Source: JBJMHZ01 sp045807125 (lineage in GTDB: Bacteria > Actinomycetota > Actinomycetes > JAWWOL01). Taken from it: a DNA stretch of 64,000 nt. The notes below the pieces were generated by a model. That model ran no database searches. It saw only the letters and a list, made by a program, of their open reading frames with translations, and was not told the origin of the DNA. Both the position numbers and the translations under genes were made by a program. Of this stretch, positions 1 through 8,069 are shown one piece after another (the stretch's first letter is position 1; the number at the start of each line of letters is the position of its first letter). The stretch spans positions 186,001 through 250,000 of the forward strand of contig JBJMHZ010000005.1 in NCBI GenBank assembly GCA_045807125.1, in the 5' to 3' direction.

Positions 1-120
1 GGCGCCCGGGCCGCGCACCTGCGCCAGCGGATGACGGACGAGCGGCTGCGGGCCCGGCTCTACACCAGGGAGCACGGCGAGGACGCGCCCGACATCCGCG
101 ACTGGGCGTGGCCGTACTGA
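1..120 (+). CDS. xfp: Phosphoketolase, C-terminal end (partial)
   Basis: The first 39 codons read in frame to a TGA and end in the segment REHGEDAPDIRDWAWPY, which matches the conserved C-terminus of xylulose-5-phosphate/fructose-6-phosphate phosphoketolases. These thiamine-diphosphate enzymes split sugar phosphates with phosphate to give acetyl phosphate. The 5' part lies outside the window. The next gene, 14 bases on, encodes acetate kinase, which converts acetyl phosphate to acetate and ATP; this pairing is typical and supports the call. Confidence 0.88.
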   Translation, partial: GARAAHLRQRMTDERLRARLYTREHGEDAPDIRDWAWPY

Positions 121-134
121 GGGCGGGGGGTGTC

Positions 135-1220
135 ATGGTCGAGCCCATGCGGGTGCTTGTCGTCAACGCAGGGTCCAGCAGCCTGAAGCTGCGGGCGCTC
201 GGCCCGCGCGACGAGCTGCTCGCGTCGTACGACCTCGCGCCCGGCGACCCGGTGCCGGACGACCTGCCGGCGGTCGACGCGGTGGGGCACCGCATCGTGC
301 ACGGTGGCACCGAGCTCACCGGCCCCGTCGTGGTCGACGACGAGGTCGTCAAGCGGCTGGATGCCCTGACCGAGCTCGCTCCGCTGCACCAGCCGAAGTC
401 GCTGGCGGCGCTCGAGGCGGTGCGGCGGGCGCTGCCCGATGTGCCCGCAGTCGCCTGCTTCGACACCGCGTTCCACGCGTCGATGCCGCCAGCAGCCACG
501 ACGTACGCGGTGCCGCGCGACTGGCAGGAGCGGTACGGCGTGCGCCGCTACGGCTTCCACGGGCTCTCGCATGCGTACGCCTCGCGGCGGGCGGCCGAGC
601 TGCTGATGCGGGCGGCCACCGATCTGCGGGTGGTCACCTGCCATCTCGGCGCCGGCGCGTCGCTGGCGGCGGTGCAGGGCGGCCGATCGGTCGACACGAC
701 GATGGGCTTCACCCCACTGGAAGGGCTCGTCATGGCCACCCGGTCGGGTACGGTCGACCCCGGCCTCGTGCTGTGGCTCCAGGAGCACGAGGGGCTATCG
801 GAGCGAGCGGTCGCCGAAGCGCTCGAGCACGAGTCGGGGCTGCTCGCGCTCGCGGGCACCGCGGACATGCGCGAGGTGACGGCCCGTCGCCGGCGGGGCG
901 ATCGTCAAGCCACGCTGGCGTTCGACGTCTACGTGCATCGCCTGCGGGCCGGCATGGCCGCGATGGTGGCGGCGATGGGCGGCGTCGATGCGTTCGCCTT
1001 CACCGGCGGTGTCGGCGAGCGGTCGTCCGACGTGCGGGCCGCGGCCGTCGTGGGGCTGCGCTTCGTCGGCGCCCACCTCGACGACGAGGAGAACGACGCC
1101 GTGGGCGACCAGGACCGCGACGTCAGCTACCCCGGCGCACCGGTGCGCACGCTCGTCGTGCACGCGCGGGAGGATCTCGAGATAGCCAGGCAGGTGCGCG
1201 CCGCGCTCGTGGCCGGTTGA
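135..1220 (+). CDS. ackA: Acetate kinase
   Basis: Converts acetyl phosphate and ADP to acetate and ATP in the cytoplasm. The N-terminus carries the acetate-kinase signature VVNAGSSSLK, followed by HRIVHGG, FDTAFH, YGFHGLSH, CHLGAGAS and FTGGVGERS, all in family order. About 361 residues is somewhat short for the family (near 400). I chose the ATG at 135 because a purine-rich GGGCGGGGGG sits before it; the ATG at 147 is an alternative, and an in-frame ATG at 108 would overlap the phosphoketolase end. The 14-base gap to phosphoketolase implies one transcript: together they form the last steps of the phosphoketolase shunt. Confidence 0.93.
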   Translation: MVEPMRVLVVNAGSSSLKLRALGPRDELLASYDLAPGDPVPDDLPAVDAVGHRIVHGGTELTGPVVVDDEVVKRLDALTELAPLHQPKSLAALEAVRRALPDVPAVACFDTAFHASMPPAATTYAVPRDWQERYGVRRYGFHGLSHAYASRRAAELLMRAATDLRVVTCHLGAGASLAAVQGGRSVDTTMGFTPLEGLVMATRSGTVDPGLVLWLQEHEGLSERAVAEALEHESGLLALAGTADMREVTARRRRGDRQATLAFDVYVHRLRAGMAAMVAAMGGVDAFAFTGGVGERSSDVRAAAVVGLRFVGAHLDDEENDAVGDQDRDVSYPGAPVRTLVVHAREDLEIARQVRAALVAG

Positions 1221-1249
1221 CCTGGGCCCGTCGAGGCCGCGCGCGACGA

Positions 1250-1277
1250 GGGGGCGGCCCCTCTCAGGGCCGCCCCC
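1250..1277. terminator. Hairpin terminator between convergent genes
   Basis: A perfect 11-bp stem (GGGGGCGGCCC, then GGGCCGCCCCC) closes over the 6-base loop CTCTCA. It lies between the converging ends of ackA and the small membrane-protein gene, so it could serve both strands. There is no strong T-tract. Confidence 0.7.
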
Positions 1278-1289
1278 TCCGATCCGCGC

Positions 1290-1640
1290 TCAGCGGGCAT
1301 CGTCGTCGTAGTAGTCCTTGCTGCCGGACTTGGCGATCCCGCGCGCCAGCATGTAGCCGACGGTGAGGATCGTGATGAGCAGCCAGGCACGGTCGGCGCG
1401 GAAGTAATCGCCCGCTGTCCCGCTGGCCGAGCTGGCGTTGGCGCTGGAGTCATCCCCGACGACCGCCGACGCGATGAGCACGGCGATGACGGACGCCACG
1501 TAGACGAAGAACTCCGTCGTCTTGAACGCCGACTTGGTCTCGGTGCTCACGCGACGGCCGCGAGCGCGGCCGGTCAGCGCGCCGGCGCCCTGCGCCGACC
1601 CGTCGGGATAGGCGTTGGAACTGGTGGATTCGGTCTGCAT
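1290..1640 (-). CDS. Small two-helix membrane protein of unknown function
   Basis: About 116 residues. The N-terminal third is polar and Ser/Gly/Arg rich. A first hydrophobic segment (FFVYVASVIAVLIASAVVG) and a second (WLLITILTVGYMLARGIA) predict two membrane helices, followed by an acidic tail ending KDYYDDDAR. The ATG at 1640 has AGGAG about 14 bases upstream; an in-frame start at 1739 would add 33 residues of low-complexity sequence. I do not recognise a named family. The 220 bases upstream, to the crcB gene, hold no other gene. Confidence 0.6.
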   Translation of the reverse strand: MQTESTSSNAYPDGSAQGAGALTGRARGRRVSTETKSAFKTTEFFVYVASVIAVLIASAVVGDDSSANASSASGTAGDYFRADRAWLLITILTVGYMLARGIAKSGSKDYYDDDAR

Positions 1641-1860
1641 GTGCGTCAAGTTCGCTCCTGGAGCGGATGGGCCGTCGATGACGGCAAAAGTGGAGCGGAC
1701 GCTGCTTGCCGCTGTTGGTGGCTGCTCGGTCATACCCACCGGCCCGGCGCCGATTCGGACCGGGCAACCCCTCGCGCTCGGGGAACGGAACTCTCACCCT
1801 GCCGCTGAGACGCCCGTCACCCGACGACGTCGCCCGCGCTCGCCACCCGCGTGTCCTGCG

Positions 1861-2226
1861 TCACAGCAACGCTAGCGACAAACCGGCTGCGGCCGCGGCG
1901 AGGCCGGCCACGATGCTGAGCGCGACGTTGGCGCCCGCCCTGGGCAGGTCGCCGCCCTCGGCGAGCGCCACGGTCTCCCATGCCCACGTCGAGAGCGTGG
2001 TGTAGCCGCCCGCGAACCCCGTGCCGATCACGAGCGTCGGCGTGCGTGGCAACCCATGGTGCGCAGCGAGACCGGTCACCAGCCCGAGCAGGAAGCTGCC
2101 GGTCACGTTGACCAGCAGCGTGCCGTACGGGAGCACCGCGCGGGTTCGATGCTGGACGACCTGGTCGAGGACGTAGCGGGCGATCGCACCGAGCCCGGCC
2201 GCGACCGCGATCAGGAGGGCGAGCAT
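1861..2226 (-). CDS. crcB: Fluoride exporter CrcB/Fluc subunit
   Basis: Small four-helix membrane protein of the CrcB/Fluc family, which forms dual-topology dimers that export fluoride. Family motifs are present: GTLLVNVTGSFLLG (the N and T/S of the pore) and GFAGGYTTLSTWAWE (the Gly-Tyr-Thr-Thr-Ser segment). At 121 residues it is of normal length. Its ATG overlaps the stop of the DUF190 gene by one base (TGATG), and another crcB lies upstream, so the two proteins probably form a heterodimeric channel, as is common in actinobacteria. Confidence 0.92.
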   Translation of the reverse strand: MLALLIAVAAGLGAIARYVLDQVVQHRTRAVLPYGTLLVNVTGSFLLGLVTGLAAHHGLPRTPTLVIGTGFAGGYTTLSTWAWETVALAEGGDLPRAGANVALSIVAGLAAAAAGLSLALL

Positions 2227-2480
2227 CAGCCGGTCCCGGTGGAGCGACCGTGGGGGTTGCCGACGTAGCGCACCACGTGGACATCGTCGGGGATCATCAG
2301 TCCGCCGGTGACCAGCTCCTCCAGGTGCGGCAGGAACGACTCGATCCGCTCCACCGAGCAGCCGGCGAGCCCGGCCCGCCTGGCCCGCTCGGCGATCTCG
2401 GCGACGGCGGAGTGGTGACGGTAGCGGTCGGACTCGCCGGCGAAGATGGTCAACCGCTTGGCGGTTCCCGCTCGTTCCAT
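2226..2480 (-). CDS. DUF190-family protein, internally shortened
   Basis: The N-terminal AKRLTIFAGESDRYRHH and C-terminal FLPHLEELVTGGLMIPDDVHVVRY match the two ends of DUF190 proteins, a family often encoded beside crcB in actinobacteria. At 84 residues it is shorter than usual. The middle part, which in relatives runs from the second helix (AGLAGATV...) through the central strand, appears to be missing: here AGLAGCSVERIES runs straight into the C-terminal helix. The ORF stays in frame and overlaps both crcB genes by one base (TGATG), so it is still translated. DUF190 function is not established. Confidence 0.75.
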   Translation of the reverse strand: MERAGTAKRLTIFAGESDRYRHHSAVAEIAERARRAGLAGCSVERIESFLPHLEELVTGGLMIPDDVHVVRYVGNPHGRSTGTG

Positions 2481-2995
2481 CACTGGACGCTCCTTCGCTG
2501 CCCGAGCGACGCCGCCCAGCGAGCGACCACGAGGCCGAGGATCGCCGCCGCCAGGCCGCCGAGCGCGCTCAGCCCCAGATACTCCGCCGCCACGACGACA
2601 CGGTGATGGGCTGCGAGCAGGTCCACCGACACCACCACCGAGGAGAACGTCGTGTAGGCGCCGCAGAACCCTGTCCCCGCCAGCGGCCGGACGTAGCGGC
2701 CCGGCCGCGCCTCGGCGACCAGGACCACCAGCACGGCCAGGGCGAACGCACCGGTGACGTTGACCAGCAGCGTCGACCACGGCAGTCCCGCGGCGCCGGC
2801 CGGCCACGCCGAGGTGACGAGGTAGCGGGCGAGGCCGCCGAGGCAACCGCCCGCGAACACCACGGCAACGACATCGCCGCGCAGCCTCGGCCACCGGGCG
2901 CGAGCGACCTCGAACGACGCCGAGCCGGTGTCCGGGTCGACCGGCAGGTTGCGGGACGCCGCCGGTGCGCCACGCTCCGGTGTCGCGCCGCCCAT
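2480..2995 (-). CDS. crcB: Fluoride exporter CrcB/Fluc subunit (second copy)
   Basis: A second Fluc-family subunit with STLLVNVTGAFALA and GFCGAYTTFSS, the same pore motifs as the partner at 1861-2226. At 171 residues it is longer because of a roughly 40-residue polar N-terminal extension. It lies 12 bases downstream of the dienelactone-hydrolase-like gene and overlaps the DUF190 start. The order hydrolase-crcB-DUF190-crcB with tight spacing implies one operon. I looked for, but did not find, a fluoride riboswitch upstream. Confidence 0.92.
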   Translation of the reverse strand: MGGATPERGAPAASRNLPVDPDTGSASFEVARARWPRLRGDVVAVVFAGGCLGGLARYLVTSAWPAGAAGLPWSTLLVNVTGAFALAVLVVLVAEARPGRYVRPLAGTGFCGAYTTFSSVVVSVDLLAAHHRVVVAAEYLGLSALGGLAAAILGLVVARWAASLGQRRSVQ

Positions 2996-3007
2996 GCGCC
3001 GATCCTG

Positions 3008-3775
3008 TCAGAGCGAAGCCGCGCCGCGGCTCGTGCCGGTGCGAGTCGCGACGAACTCGCGCACCCGCCGCCAGGCGTCCGCGCACGCCTCGGCGTGCTC
3101 GGCGTAGCTGCGGTCGAAGAACGAGTGCGGCGCCCCGTCGTACACGACCATGTCGACCTCGACGCCGGCCGCCCTGGCCCGCTCGGCGAGGGCCTCGTCG
3201 TCGGCCACGGGGATGGCCGCGTCGGCGCCGGCGACGAGCATCAGCAGCGGCACGGTCATCCGGTCGACGACCTCGGTCGCCGGGCCTGGCCGGCCGTAGA
3301 AGCCGACGGCGCCGGCGAGGCCGGGCGTGTCCGCGGACTGGCGCCAGGAGTTGCCGCCGCCGAAGCAGAAGCCGACCGTGACCACGCCGGAGACCGCGCC
3401 GCCGTCGGGCGTGCGCAGGTAGGCCGCTGCCGCCGCGACGTCGGCCGCGATCCCGGCAGGGGTGGTCGCGTCGACGTGCGGCCGGAACTCGAAGGCGTCG
3501 GACCGGTCGCCGATGCCGGCGGTGCGGCCGAAGTAGTCGATCGCGACCGCGTCGATGCCCACCTCGGCGAAGCGGACCGCGAGGTCGCGGTAGAAGGCGT
3601 GCAGCCCGCGGATGTCCGGCATGATGACGACGCCCGCGCCGGTCGGCTCGCCGGCCCGCGCGGCGTAGGCCGCGAACCGGTTGCCGTCGGCGGCCTCGAG
3701 GACGATCTCGCCGTGACCGGCGGCCGTCCCACTGCCCTCGGCGGCCGGGGGCCGACTGTCGTCGCCGTGGCACAT
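3008..3775 (-). CDS. Dienelactone hydrolase family protein
   Basis: An alpha/beta hydrolase of 255 residues. The nucleophile elbow reads GFCFGGG, so Cys replaces the usual Ser, as in dienelactone hydrolases; PDIRGLHAFYRDLAVRFAEVG is the typical N-terminal segment, and the catalytic His lies in YDGAPHSFFDR near the C-terminus. Substrate is unknown; the family opens lactones and related esters in the cytoplasm. The ATG at 3775 has a strong GAGGAGG 6 bases upstream. It is the promoter-proximal gene of the crcB operon, though a role in fluoride handling (for example hydrolysis of a fluoroacyl ester) would be pure inference. Confidence 0.85.
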   Translation of the reverse strand: MCHGDDSRPPAAEGSGTAAGHGEIVLEAADGNRFAAYAARAGEPTGAGVVIMPDIRGLHAFYRDLAVRFAEVGIDAVAIDYFGRTAGIGDRSDAFEFRPHVDATTPAGIAADVAAAAAYLRTPDGGAVSGVVTVGFCFGGGNSWRQSADTPGLAGAVGFYGRPGPATEVVDRMTVPLLMLVAGADAAIPVADDEALAERARAAGVEVDMVVYDGAPHSFFDRSYAEHAEACADAWRRVREFVATRTGTSRGAASL

Positions 3776-4078
3776 GCGCTGCCTCCTCGGGAGACCTGAT
3801 GCGAGCGGGTGCGAGCGGACCGCTCCCGATCCTCACACACGCACGGCCCCGCCGAGGTGAGCGGCCCGGGTACGCCACGAGGGCGGCCGCGCCGGCGACC
3901 GCCCTCGTCCCCCGTGACCGCACCGGCGCGAGCGCCGGCACGTTTCCCGAGCGGCGTCGGGTCGGCCAATCGCCACGTCCCCGTCCGTGCGAGGGACCGA
4001 CCCGACGCTGCATGACCTGAGACGGGCCACCGCTGCCGGATGTGACATCGGGTCGCGCACCGGAGTCGGGTCGAGGGC
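3776..4078. other. Intergenic region with stacked inverted repeats
   Basis: No gene is seen on either strand. Three inverted repeats are visible: a 10-bp stem ACGAGGGCGG/CCGCCCTCGT (3877-3886 with 3899-3908), CCGGCG/CGCCGG around a 4-base loop (3923-3938), and a perfect 12-bp repeat GCGTCGGGTCGG/CCGACCCGACGC (3954-3965 with 3997-4008). On the minus strand they lie downstream of the lipoprotein gene and upstream of the hydrolase-crcB operon, so they may end one transcript or form a leader for the other. Confidence 0.5.
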
Positions 4079-4723
4079 TCACCCGCGCCCGGGGACGGGC
4101 ACCGCCCGCCACGCCGGGGGGATGATCGATGCGAGGTCGCGCCTGATCTCGTCGGTGGACCGCCGCAGGTAGCGCCCAGGTGCGCTGATCGCGGTGCAGC
4201 CGGACAGCTTGGCCCGCACGCGCTCGTCGCCACCGGATCGGTAGTGGAAGTAGAGGTCGACCTCGCTCCCCTCGTCCAACGGGCAGCTGCGCGCGCCCGG
4301 GAGGAACCGGGGCGCGGCGCGGATGTCCGCGGCCAGCCGGGTGGCGACCGGCGCCCCGTGCGCCGCGAGCACGGCCCGGCAGGGCTCGGCGCCGAGCCCG
4401 GGCAGCCAGACCGCGGTGACGCCCACCGGATCGGGATCGACGGTGGGCAGGCCGGCGCGCGGGGCCACCGCGTCGGGCGCGACGCCGGGCATGCAGCCGA
4501 GGCTTCCTCTCGTGGCGGGCGGCGCCACCGAGGGCGCCTGGCGGTGCACGGGTCCGGAGCTGGCCGGGACGCCCTGGCCGCCGCCGGAGCCGGCTCCCGG
4601 GCCTGCGCCGAGACCGGAACCGGTGCCAGAGCCGGAGCCGGCGGCGCAGCCGGCGACCGCGAGGGCCGCGAGGGCCGCGAGGAGCGCAGGGACGGATCGG
4701 GCGGTGGGGCTCGATACGGTCAT
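4079..4723 (-). CDS. Predicted lipoprotein of unknown function
   Basis: 214 residues with a lipoprotein signal: a hydrophobic h-region (ALLAALAALAV) followed by the lipobox-like VAGC with Cys at about 26, then a long Gly/Ser/Ala-rich linker. The folded part has four further Cys residues (GSLGCMPG, EPCRAVL, SCPLDEG, LSGCTAI) that could form two disulfides outside the membrane. No enzyme motif is recognised. It lies 61 bases beyond the PAP2 phosphatase gene on the same strand. Confidence 0.65.
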   Translation of the reverse strand: MTVSSPTARSVPALLAALAALAVAGCAAGSGSGTGSGLGAGPGAGSGGGQGVPASSGPVHRQAPSVAPPATRGSLGCMPGVAPDAVAPRAGLPTVDPDPVGVTAVWLPGLGAEPCRAVLAAHGAPVATRLAADIRAAPRFLPGARSCPLDEGSEVDLYFHYRSGGDERVRAKLSGCTAISAPGRYLRRSTDEIRRDLASIIPPAWRAVPVPGRG

Positions 4724-4784
4724 GCCGGTTCGATGCCCTGAGCCGGTCGCCGGTTCCCCGGAGCGCGTGATCGACCTCGGGTGG

Positions 4785-5450
4785 CTACCTGGCCGGTGCC
4801 TGCCCCGGCCGGGGCGCCCGCTCGCCGCTGCGGGCGCGCACCAGCGGCCGGAGCGGGCCGCCGTCCAGCCACTCGACGATGCGGGTCAGCAGCGGCACCA
4901 TCGGCAGCGCGCCGAGCGCCGCCACGAGGCCGCCGAGCAGCAGCCCCGCCACCACGTCGCGCGGGTAGTGGACCCCCACGTACACCCTGGTGAGGGCCAT
5001 CGCCAGCGCGGCGACCGCCGCGCACGCCCCCAGCCGCCGCTCGACGAGCAGGAGCCCAACGGTGACGGCGCCCGCCATCGTGGCGTGGTCCGAGGGGAAC
5101 GAGGGGTCGACGCTGCGGTGCACCAGCACGAGCACGTGCGGGAGGGTGGCGTACGGCCTCGCCTCGTGCACCTGATGGACGACGGGCTGGTTGACCGCCA
5201 CGGCGACGAGGGTGCCGAGCGCCGCCCAGACCGCGGCCGCCACCCGGCGCGGCTCCCCGGTGGCGCGTGCGACCCACCAGCCGGCCACGAGCAGCAGGCC
5301 GAAGACGATCACGCCGTCGTTGGCGTAGGCGGTGGCGATCCCGTGCAGCCAGCCGGTGTGCCTGGCCCAGTCGTTCACCACCCGGAAGTCGTGGCCGCCG
5401 AGCGCGCCTGGCGCGGCAGCCGCCACGGTCGCGGCGATCGTGGTCGTCAC
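4785..5450 (-). CDS. PAP2-family membrane phosphatase
   Basis: Integral membrane lipid-phosphatase-type enzyme of about 221 residues. The three PAP2 motifs occur in order: EARPY (end of motif 1), PSFPSDHATMAG (motif 2 with catalytic His) and RVYVGVHYPRDVVAG (motif 3 with His). Five or so hydrophobic segments surround them. Such enzymes remove phosphate from undecaprenyl or phosphatidate substrates; which one cannot be told. The GTG at 5450 was chosen because GGAGG lies 8 bases upstream and the first helix follows soon after. Confidence 0.85.
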   Translation of the reverse strand: MTTTIAATVAAAAPGALGGHDFRVVNDWARHTGWLHGIATAYANDGVIVFGLLLVAGWWVARATGEPRRVAAAVWAALGTLVAVAVNQPVVHQVHEARPYATLPHVLVLVHRSVDPSFPSDHATMAGAVTVGLLLVERRLGACAAVAALAMALTRVYVGVHYPRDVVAGLLLGGLVAALGALPMVPLLTRIVEWLDGGPLRPLVRARSGERAPRPGQAPAR

Positions 5451-5518
5451 CAGGGCCACCTCCGGGTCGGTCGTGCGTTGGCGGGCTGCCGACCAGCCTA
5501 GAGCAGGGGCGGGCTCGC

Positions 5519-6208
5519 TCAGGCGCAGGCGAAGAAGCGGTCGAGGATCGCCTGGCCGGCGCGCTCGATGCGGTCCACCTCGGCCGCGGTCGGCGTCGCC
5601 TCGCCGGGCAGCTTGGCGACGAGCGACGGATCGATCTCGACGTGGAACTGCAGCCCGTACGCCCGCTCGCCCACGCGGAAGGCCTGGTGCGCGCACGCGT
5701 CGGACGACGCGAGCAGCACGGCGCCCGGCGGGAGCTCGAAGGTGTCGGTGTGCCACTGGAGGACGGGCAGCGTGCCCGGCTCGGGGGCGCCGCCGCCGAC
5801 CACCGGGTCGGCCGCGCCCTCCTCGGTCAGCCGCACCTCGGTGGGCCCGATCTCGTCGACCGCTCGGAGGCGCAGCCGCGCACCCAGCGCTGCGGCGATC
5901 AGCTGCGCGCCGAGGCAGATGCCGAGCACCGGCTTGCCGGCGGCGACCGCTGCGGCCAGCAGGTCGCGCTCGCGCTTGAGACAGGGGTGCCCGTCGTCGT
6001 CCGAGGCAGCCATCGGGCCACCGAGCACCACGACGCCGTCGACCTCGCTGAGCGCCGGCAGCGGGTCGCCGGCCCAGGCGCGCACCCTGAGCAGGTCGAC
6101 CCCGGCCCGGCGGGCGGCATGGGCGACGAGGCCCGGCCCCTCGTCCGGCACGTGCTGCACCAGCGCGAACGACCGCGCCCGCGCGCTCGTCCCCAGGGTG
6201 CCCGTCAC
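5519..6208 (-). CDS. Class I glutamine amidotransferase-like protein
   Basis: 229 residues with the class I glutaminase layout: VVVLGGPMAASDD (oxyanion region), the nucleophile elbow VLGICLGAQLIA with catalytic Cys, and QFHVEIDPS holding the His-x-Glu dyad. It resembles stand-alone GMP-synthase-like glutaminase domains, whose acceptor partner is often unknown. The GTG start has GAGGTG 8 bases upstream. It is divergent from the pirin gene with a 183-bp shared promoter region. Confidence 0.85.
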   Translation of the reverse strand: MTGTLGTSARARSFALVQHVPDEGPGLVAHAARRAGVDLLRVRAWAGDPLPALSEVDGVVVLGGPMAASDDDGHPCLKRERDLLAAAVAAGKPVLGICLGAQLIAAALGARLRLRAVDEIGPTEVRLTEEGAADPVVGGGAPEPGTLPVLQWHTDTFELPPGAVLLASSDACAHQAFRVGERAYGLQFHVEIDPSLVAKLPGEATPTAAEVDRIERAGQAILDRFFACA

Positions 6209-6391
6209 GCTCCGTCACCTCGATCGCCGCGACCGACCGTCGCGGCCCTGCCCGGCGATCAGGGGGCGGCCGGTCGTCCCCGTAGTCTCCCCCTTCGCGC
6301 GCCGGGCCACCAGCGACCGGGCGCCACACGACGGGTGACGACCCTGGTGAACGGCAGGGCGGCGGCACCTCGGGAGGAGGAGACTGGACCG

Positions 6392-7363
6392 GTGAGCGGT
6401 CCGGTCAGCAGCATCGACGTCGGCGGCATCGGCACCCGGCCGGGCGCGGCGACGACGTCCACCCTGGAGCTGTCGCCCAGCCGCCTCGCGACGGTGGGCG
6501 GCCTGCAGGTGCGCCGCGCGCTGCCGAGGCGGGCCAGGCGGACGGTCGGCGCCTGGTGCTTCGTCGACCACTTCGGTCCGGCGCTGGTCGATCCAGGCGC
6601 CCCGGTCGAGATCGGGCCGCACCCGCACGCGGGGCTGCAGACCGTCACCTGGCTCGCCGAGGGCGAGCAGGTGCATCACGACAGCCTCGGCTCCGAGCAG
6701 CCGATCCGGCCGGGGCAGCTCAACCTCATGACGGCGGGGGCCGGGGTGGCGCACGCCGAGGAGTCGCTGGACTACCGGGGCGCTGTGCACGGCGTGCAGC
6801 TGTGGGTCGCCCAGCCGGAGGCCACCCGGCACGGGCCGCCCGCCTTCGAGCACCACCGGGAGCTGCCGCAGACCGGGCTCGGGGCGGTCGTCGCGACGGT
6901 GCTCGTCGGCCGCTTCGCCGGCCTGACGTCCGCGGCCCGCACCGACACGCCCCTCGTCGGCGTCGACCTGCGCGCCGGCGCCGGCGTCGCCGTCCTCCCG
7001 CTGGAGCCGGCGCACGAGCACGCCCTCGTCGTCCTGGCCGGCGCGCTCTCGATCCGCGGGGAGGCCGCGAGCGGCGGAAGCACCGGCGCGCCGGTGGTCG
7101 GCCCCGGCACGCTGGCCTACCTCGGCGTGGGGCGGGAGGAGCTGGTCGTGACCGCCACGGAGGGCACCCGTGCCCTGCTGCTCGGCGGGGAGCCGTTCGG
7201 CGAGCAGGTGCTCATGTGGTGGAACTTCGTGGCCCGTACGAAGGACGAGATCGACGCGGCCCGCGCCGACTGGCAGGCCGGGGACGGCCCACGCTTCGGC
7301 AGGGTCGCGTCGGCGGCGCCCCGCGTCCCGGCCCCGCCGACGCCGTGGCGCCCCGCCGCCTGA
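6392..7363 (+). CDS. Pirin family protein
   Basis: A bicupin of about 323 residues. The metal-binding set of pirins is present: IGPHPHAGLQTVTW, EQVHHDSLGSEQ and MTAGAGVAHAEES, with VHGVQLWV and the C-terminal WWNFVARTKDEIDAARADW segment. Pirins bind one iron; some act as quercetinases and others as redox-linked regulators, so the role here is open. The GTG at 6392 was chosen because GGGAGGAGGAG lies about 9 bases upstream; the reading frame is open far upstream but that part is a shadow of the minus-strand genes. Confidence 0.88.
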   Translation: MSGPVSSIDVGGIGTRPGAATTSTLELSPSRLATVGGLQVRRALPRRARRTVGAWCFVDHFGPALVDPGAPVEIGPHPHAGLQTVTWLAEGEQVHHDSLGSEQPIRPGQLNLMTAGAGVAHAEESLDYRGAVHGVQLWVAQPEATRHGPPAFEHHRELPQTGLGAVVATVLVGRFAGLTSAARTDTPLVGVDLRAGAGVAVLPLEPAHEHALVVLAGALSIRGEAASGGSTGAPVVGPGTLAYLGVGREELVVTATEGTRALLLGGEPFGEQVLMWWNFVARTKDEIDAARADWQAGDGPRFGRVASAAPRVPAPPTPWRPAA

Positions 7364-7387
7364 GCGCTCCTGCCTGGACCACCGGGC

Positions 7388-7969
7388 TCAGCAGCCGCAC
7401 GTCCGCGAATGCCGTTGGCGATGCCCGGCGCCGGCGACCCGGCCAGCGGCCCGCATCGCCTCGAGCACGTGGCCCACGACGATCGCCGGCGCGTCGTCGC
7501 CGGGGATGACCGTGCCGGGCTCGTCGGGATCCAGCGGCTCGAGCGCGGCGAGCTGGCTGTCGAGCAGCGAGGCCGGCATGTAGTGCCCGCGCCGGCTGGC
7601 CAGGCGCTCGCGCAGCACGTCGCGGTGGACGTCGACGTGCACGAACCACACCGACGGGTGCCCGTCGCGGAGCAGGTCGCGGTACGGGCGGCGCAGCGCC
7701 GAGCAGGTGACGGCCGCGGACGAGCCGGCCAGCTCGTGCCCGCCGATCCACGCGGCCAGCGCGCGCAGCCACGGCCACCGGTCCTCGTCGCCGAGCGGGA
7801 TGCCCGCGCCCATCTTCGCCACGTTCGCCGCGGGGTGGAACTCGTCGCCCTCGGCGTAGTCCCACCCGAGCCGGGCGACGATCTCCTTGGCGATCGTGGT
7901 CTTGCCCGAGCCGGACACCCCCATGACGACGACCGTCGTCGTCGCCGGGCCGGCCGAGCGCTCCGTCAC
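7388..7969 (-). CDS. gntK: Gluconokinase
   Basis: Phosphorylates gluconate to 6-phosphogluconate with ATP. The P-loop is VMGVSGSGKTT near the N-terminus, followed by YAEGDEFHP, MGAGIPLGDEDRWPWL, VTCSALRRPYRDLLR, and RRGHYMPASLLDSQLAALEPL, all characteristic of thermoresistant gluconokinases. The likely start is the GTG at 7969, since family members begin shortly before the P-loop; the frame stays open to 8113. The C-terminal 20 residues are Arg/His rich and end in CGC, unusual for the family. Confidence 0.88.
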   Translation of the reverse strand: MTERSAGPATTTVVVMGVSGSGKTTIAKEIVARLGWDYAEGDEFHPAANVAKMGAGIPLGDEDRWPWLRALAAWIGGHELAGSSAAVTCSALRRPYRDLLRDGHPSVWFVHVDVHRDVLRERLASRRGHYMPASLLDSQLAALEPLDPDEPGTVIPGDDAPAIVVGHVLEAMRAAGRVAGAGHRQRHSRTCGC

Positions 7970-8069
7970 CCCGATGACCGTGCCCGCCGCCTGCTCCGTC
8001 AATCCGCGCCACCCGCTCCTGGCTCCCTGGTCCCTTGAGACCGCCGGGCGCGCGGACGACACTGGCCGG

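Noticed and set aside
1741..1860. Possible riboswitch-like leader upstream of the small membrane protein (minus strand)
   Set aside because: Some stem-forming GC-rich segments and a GGGTGAGAG stretch recall known leaders, but no family consensus could be matched.
3776..4078. Fluoride riboswitch upstream of the crcB operon
   Set aside because: The conserved fluoride-aptamer core was not found on the minus strand; only generic inverted repeats are present.
2226..4112. 628-codon open frame on the minus strand
   Set aside because: Only its last 84 codons (DUF190) are real; the rest is out of frame with the crcB and hydrolase genes it crosses.
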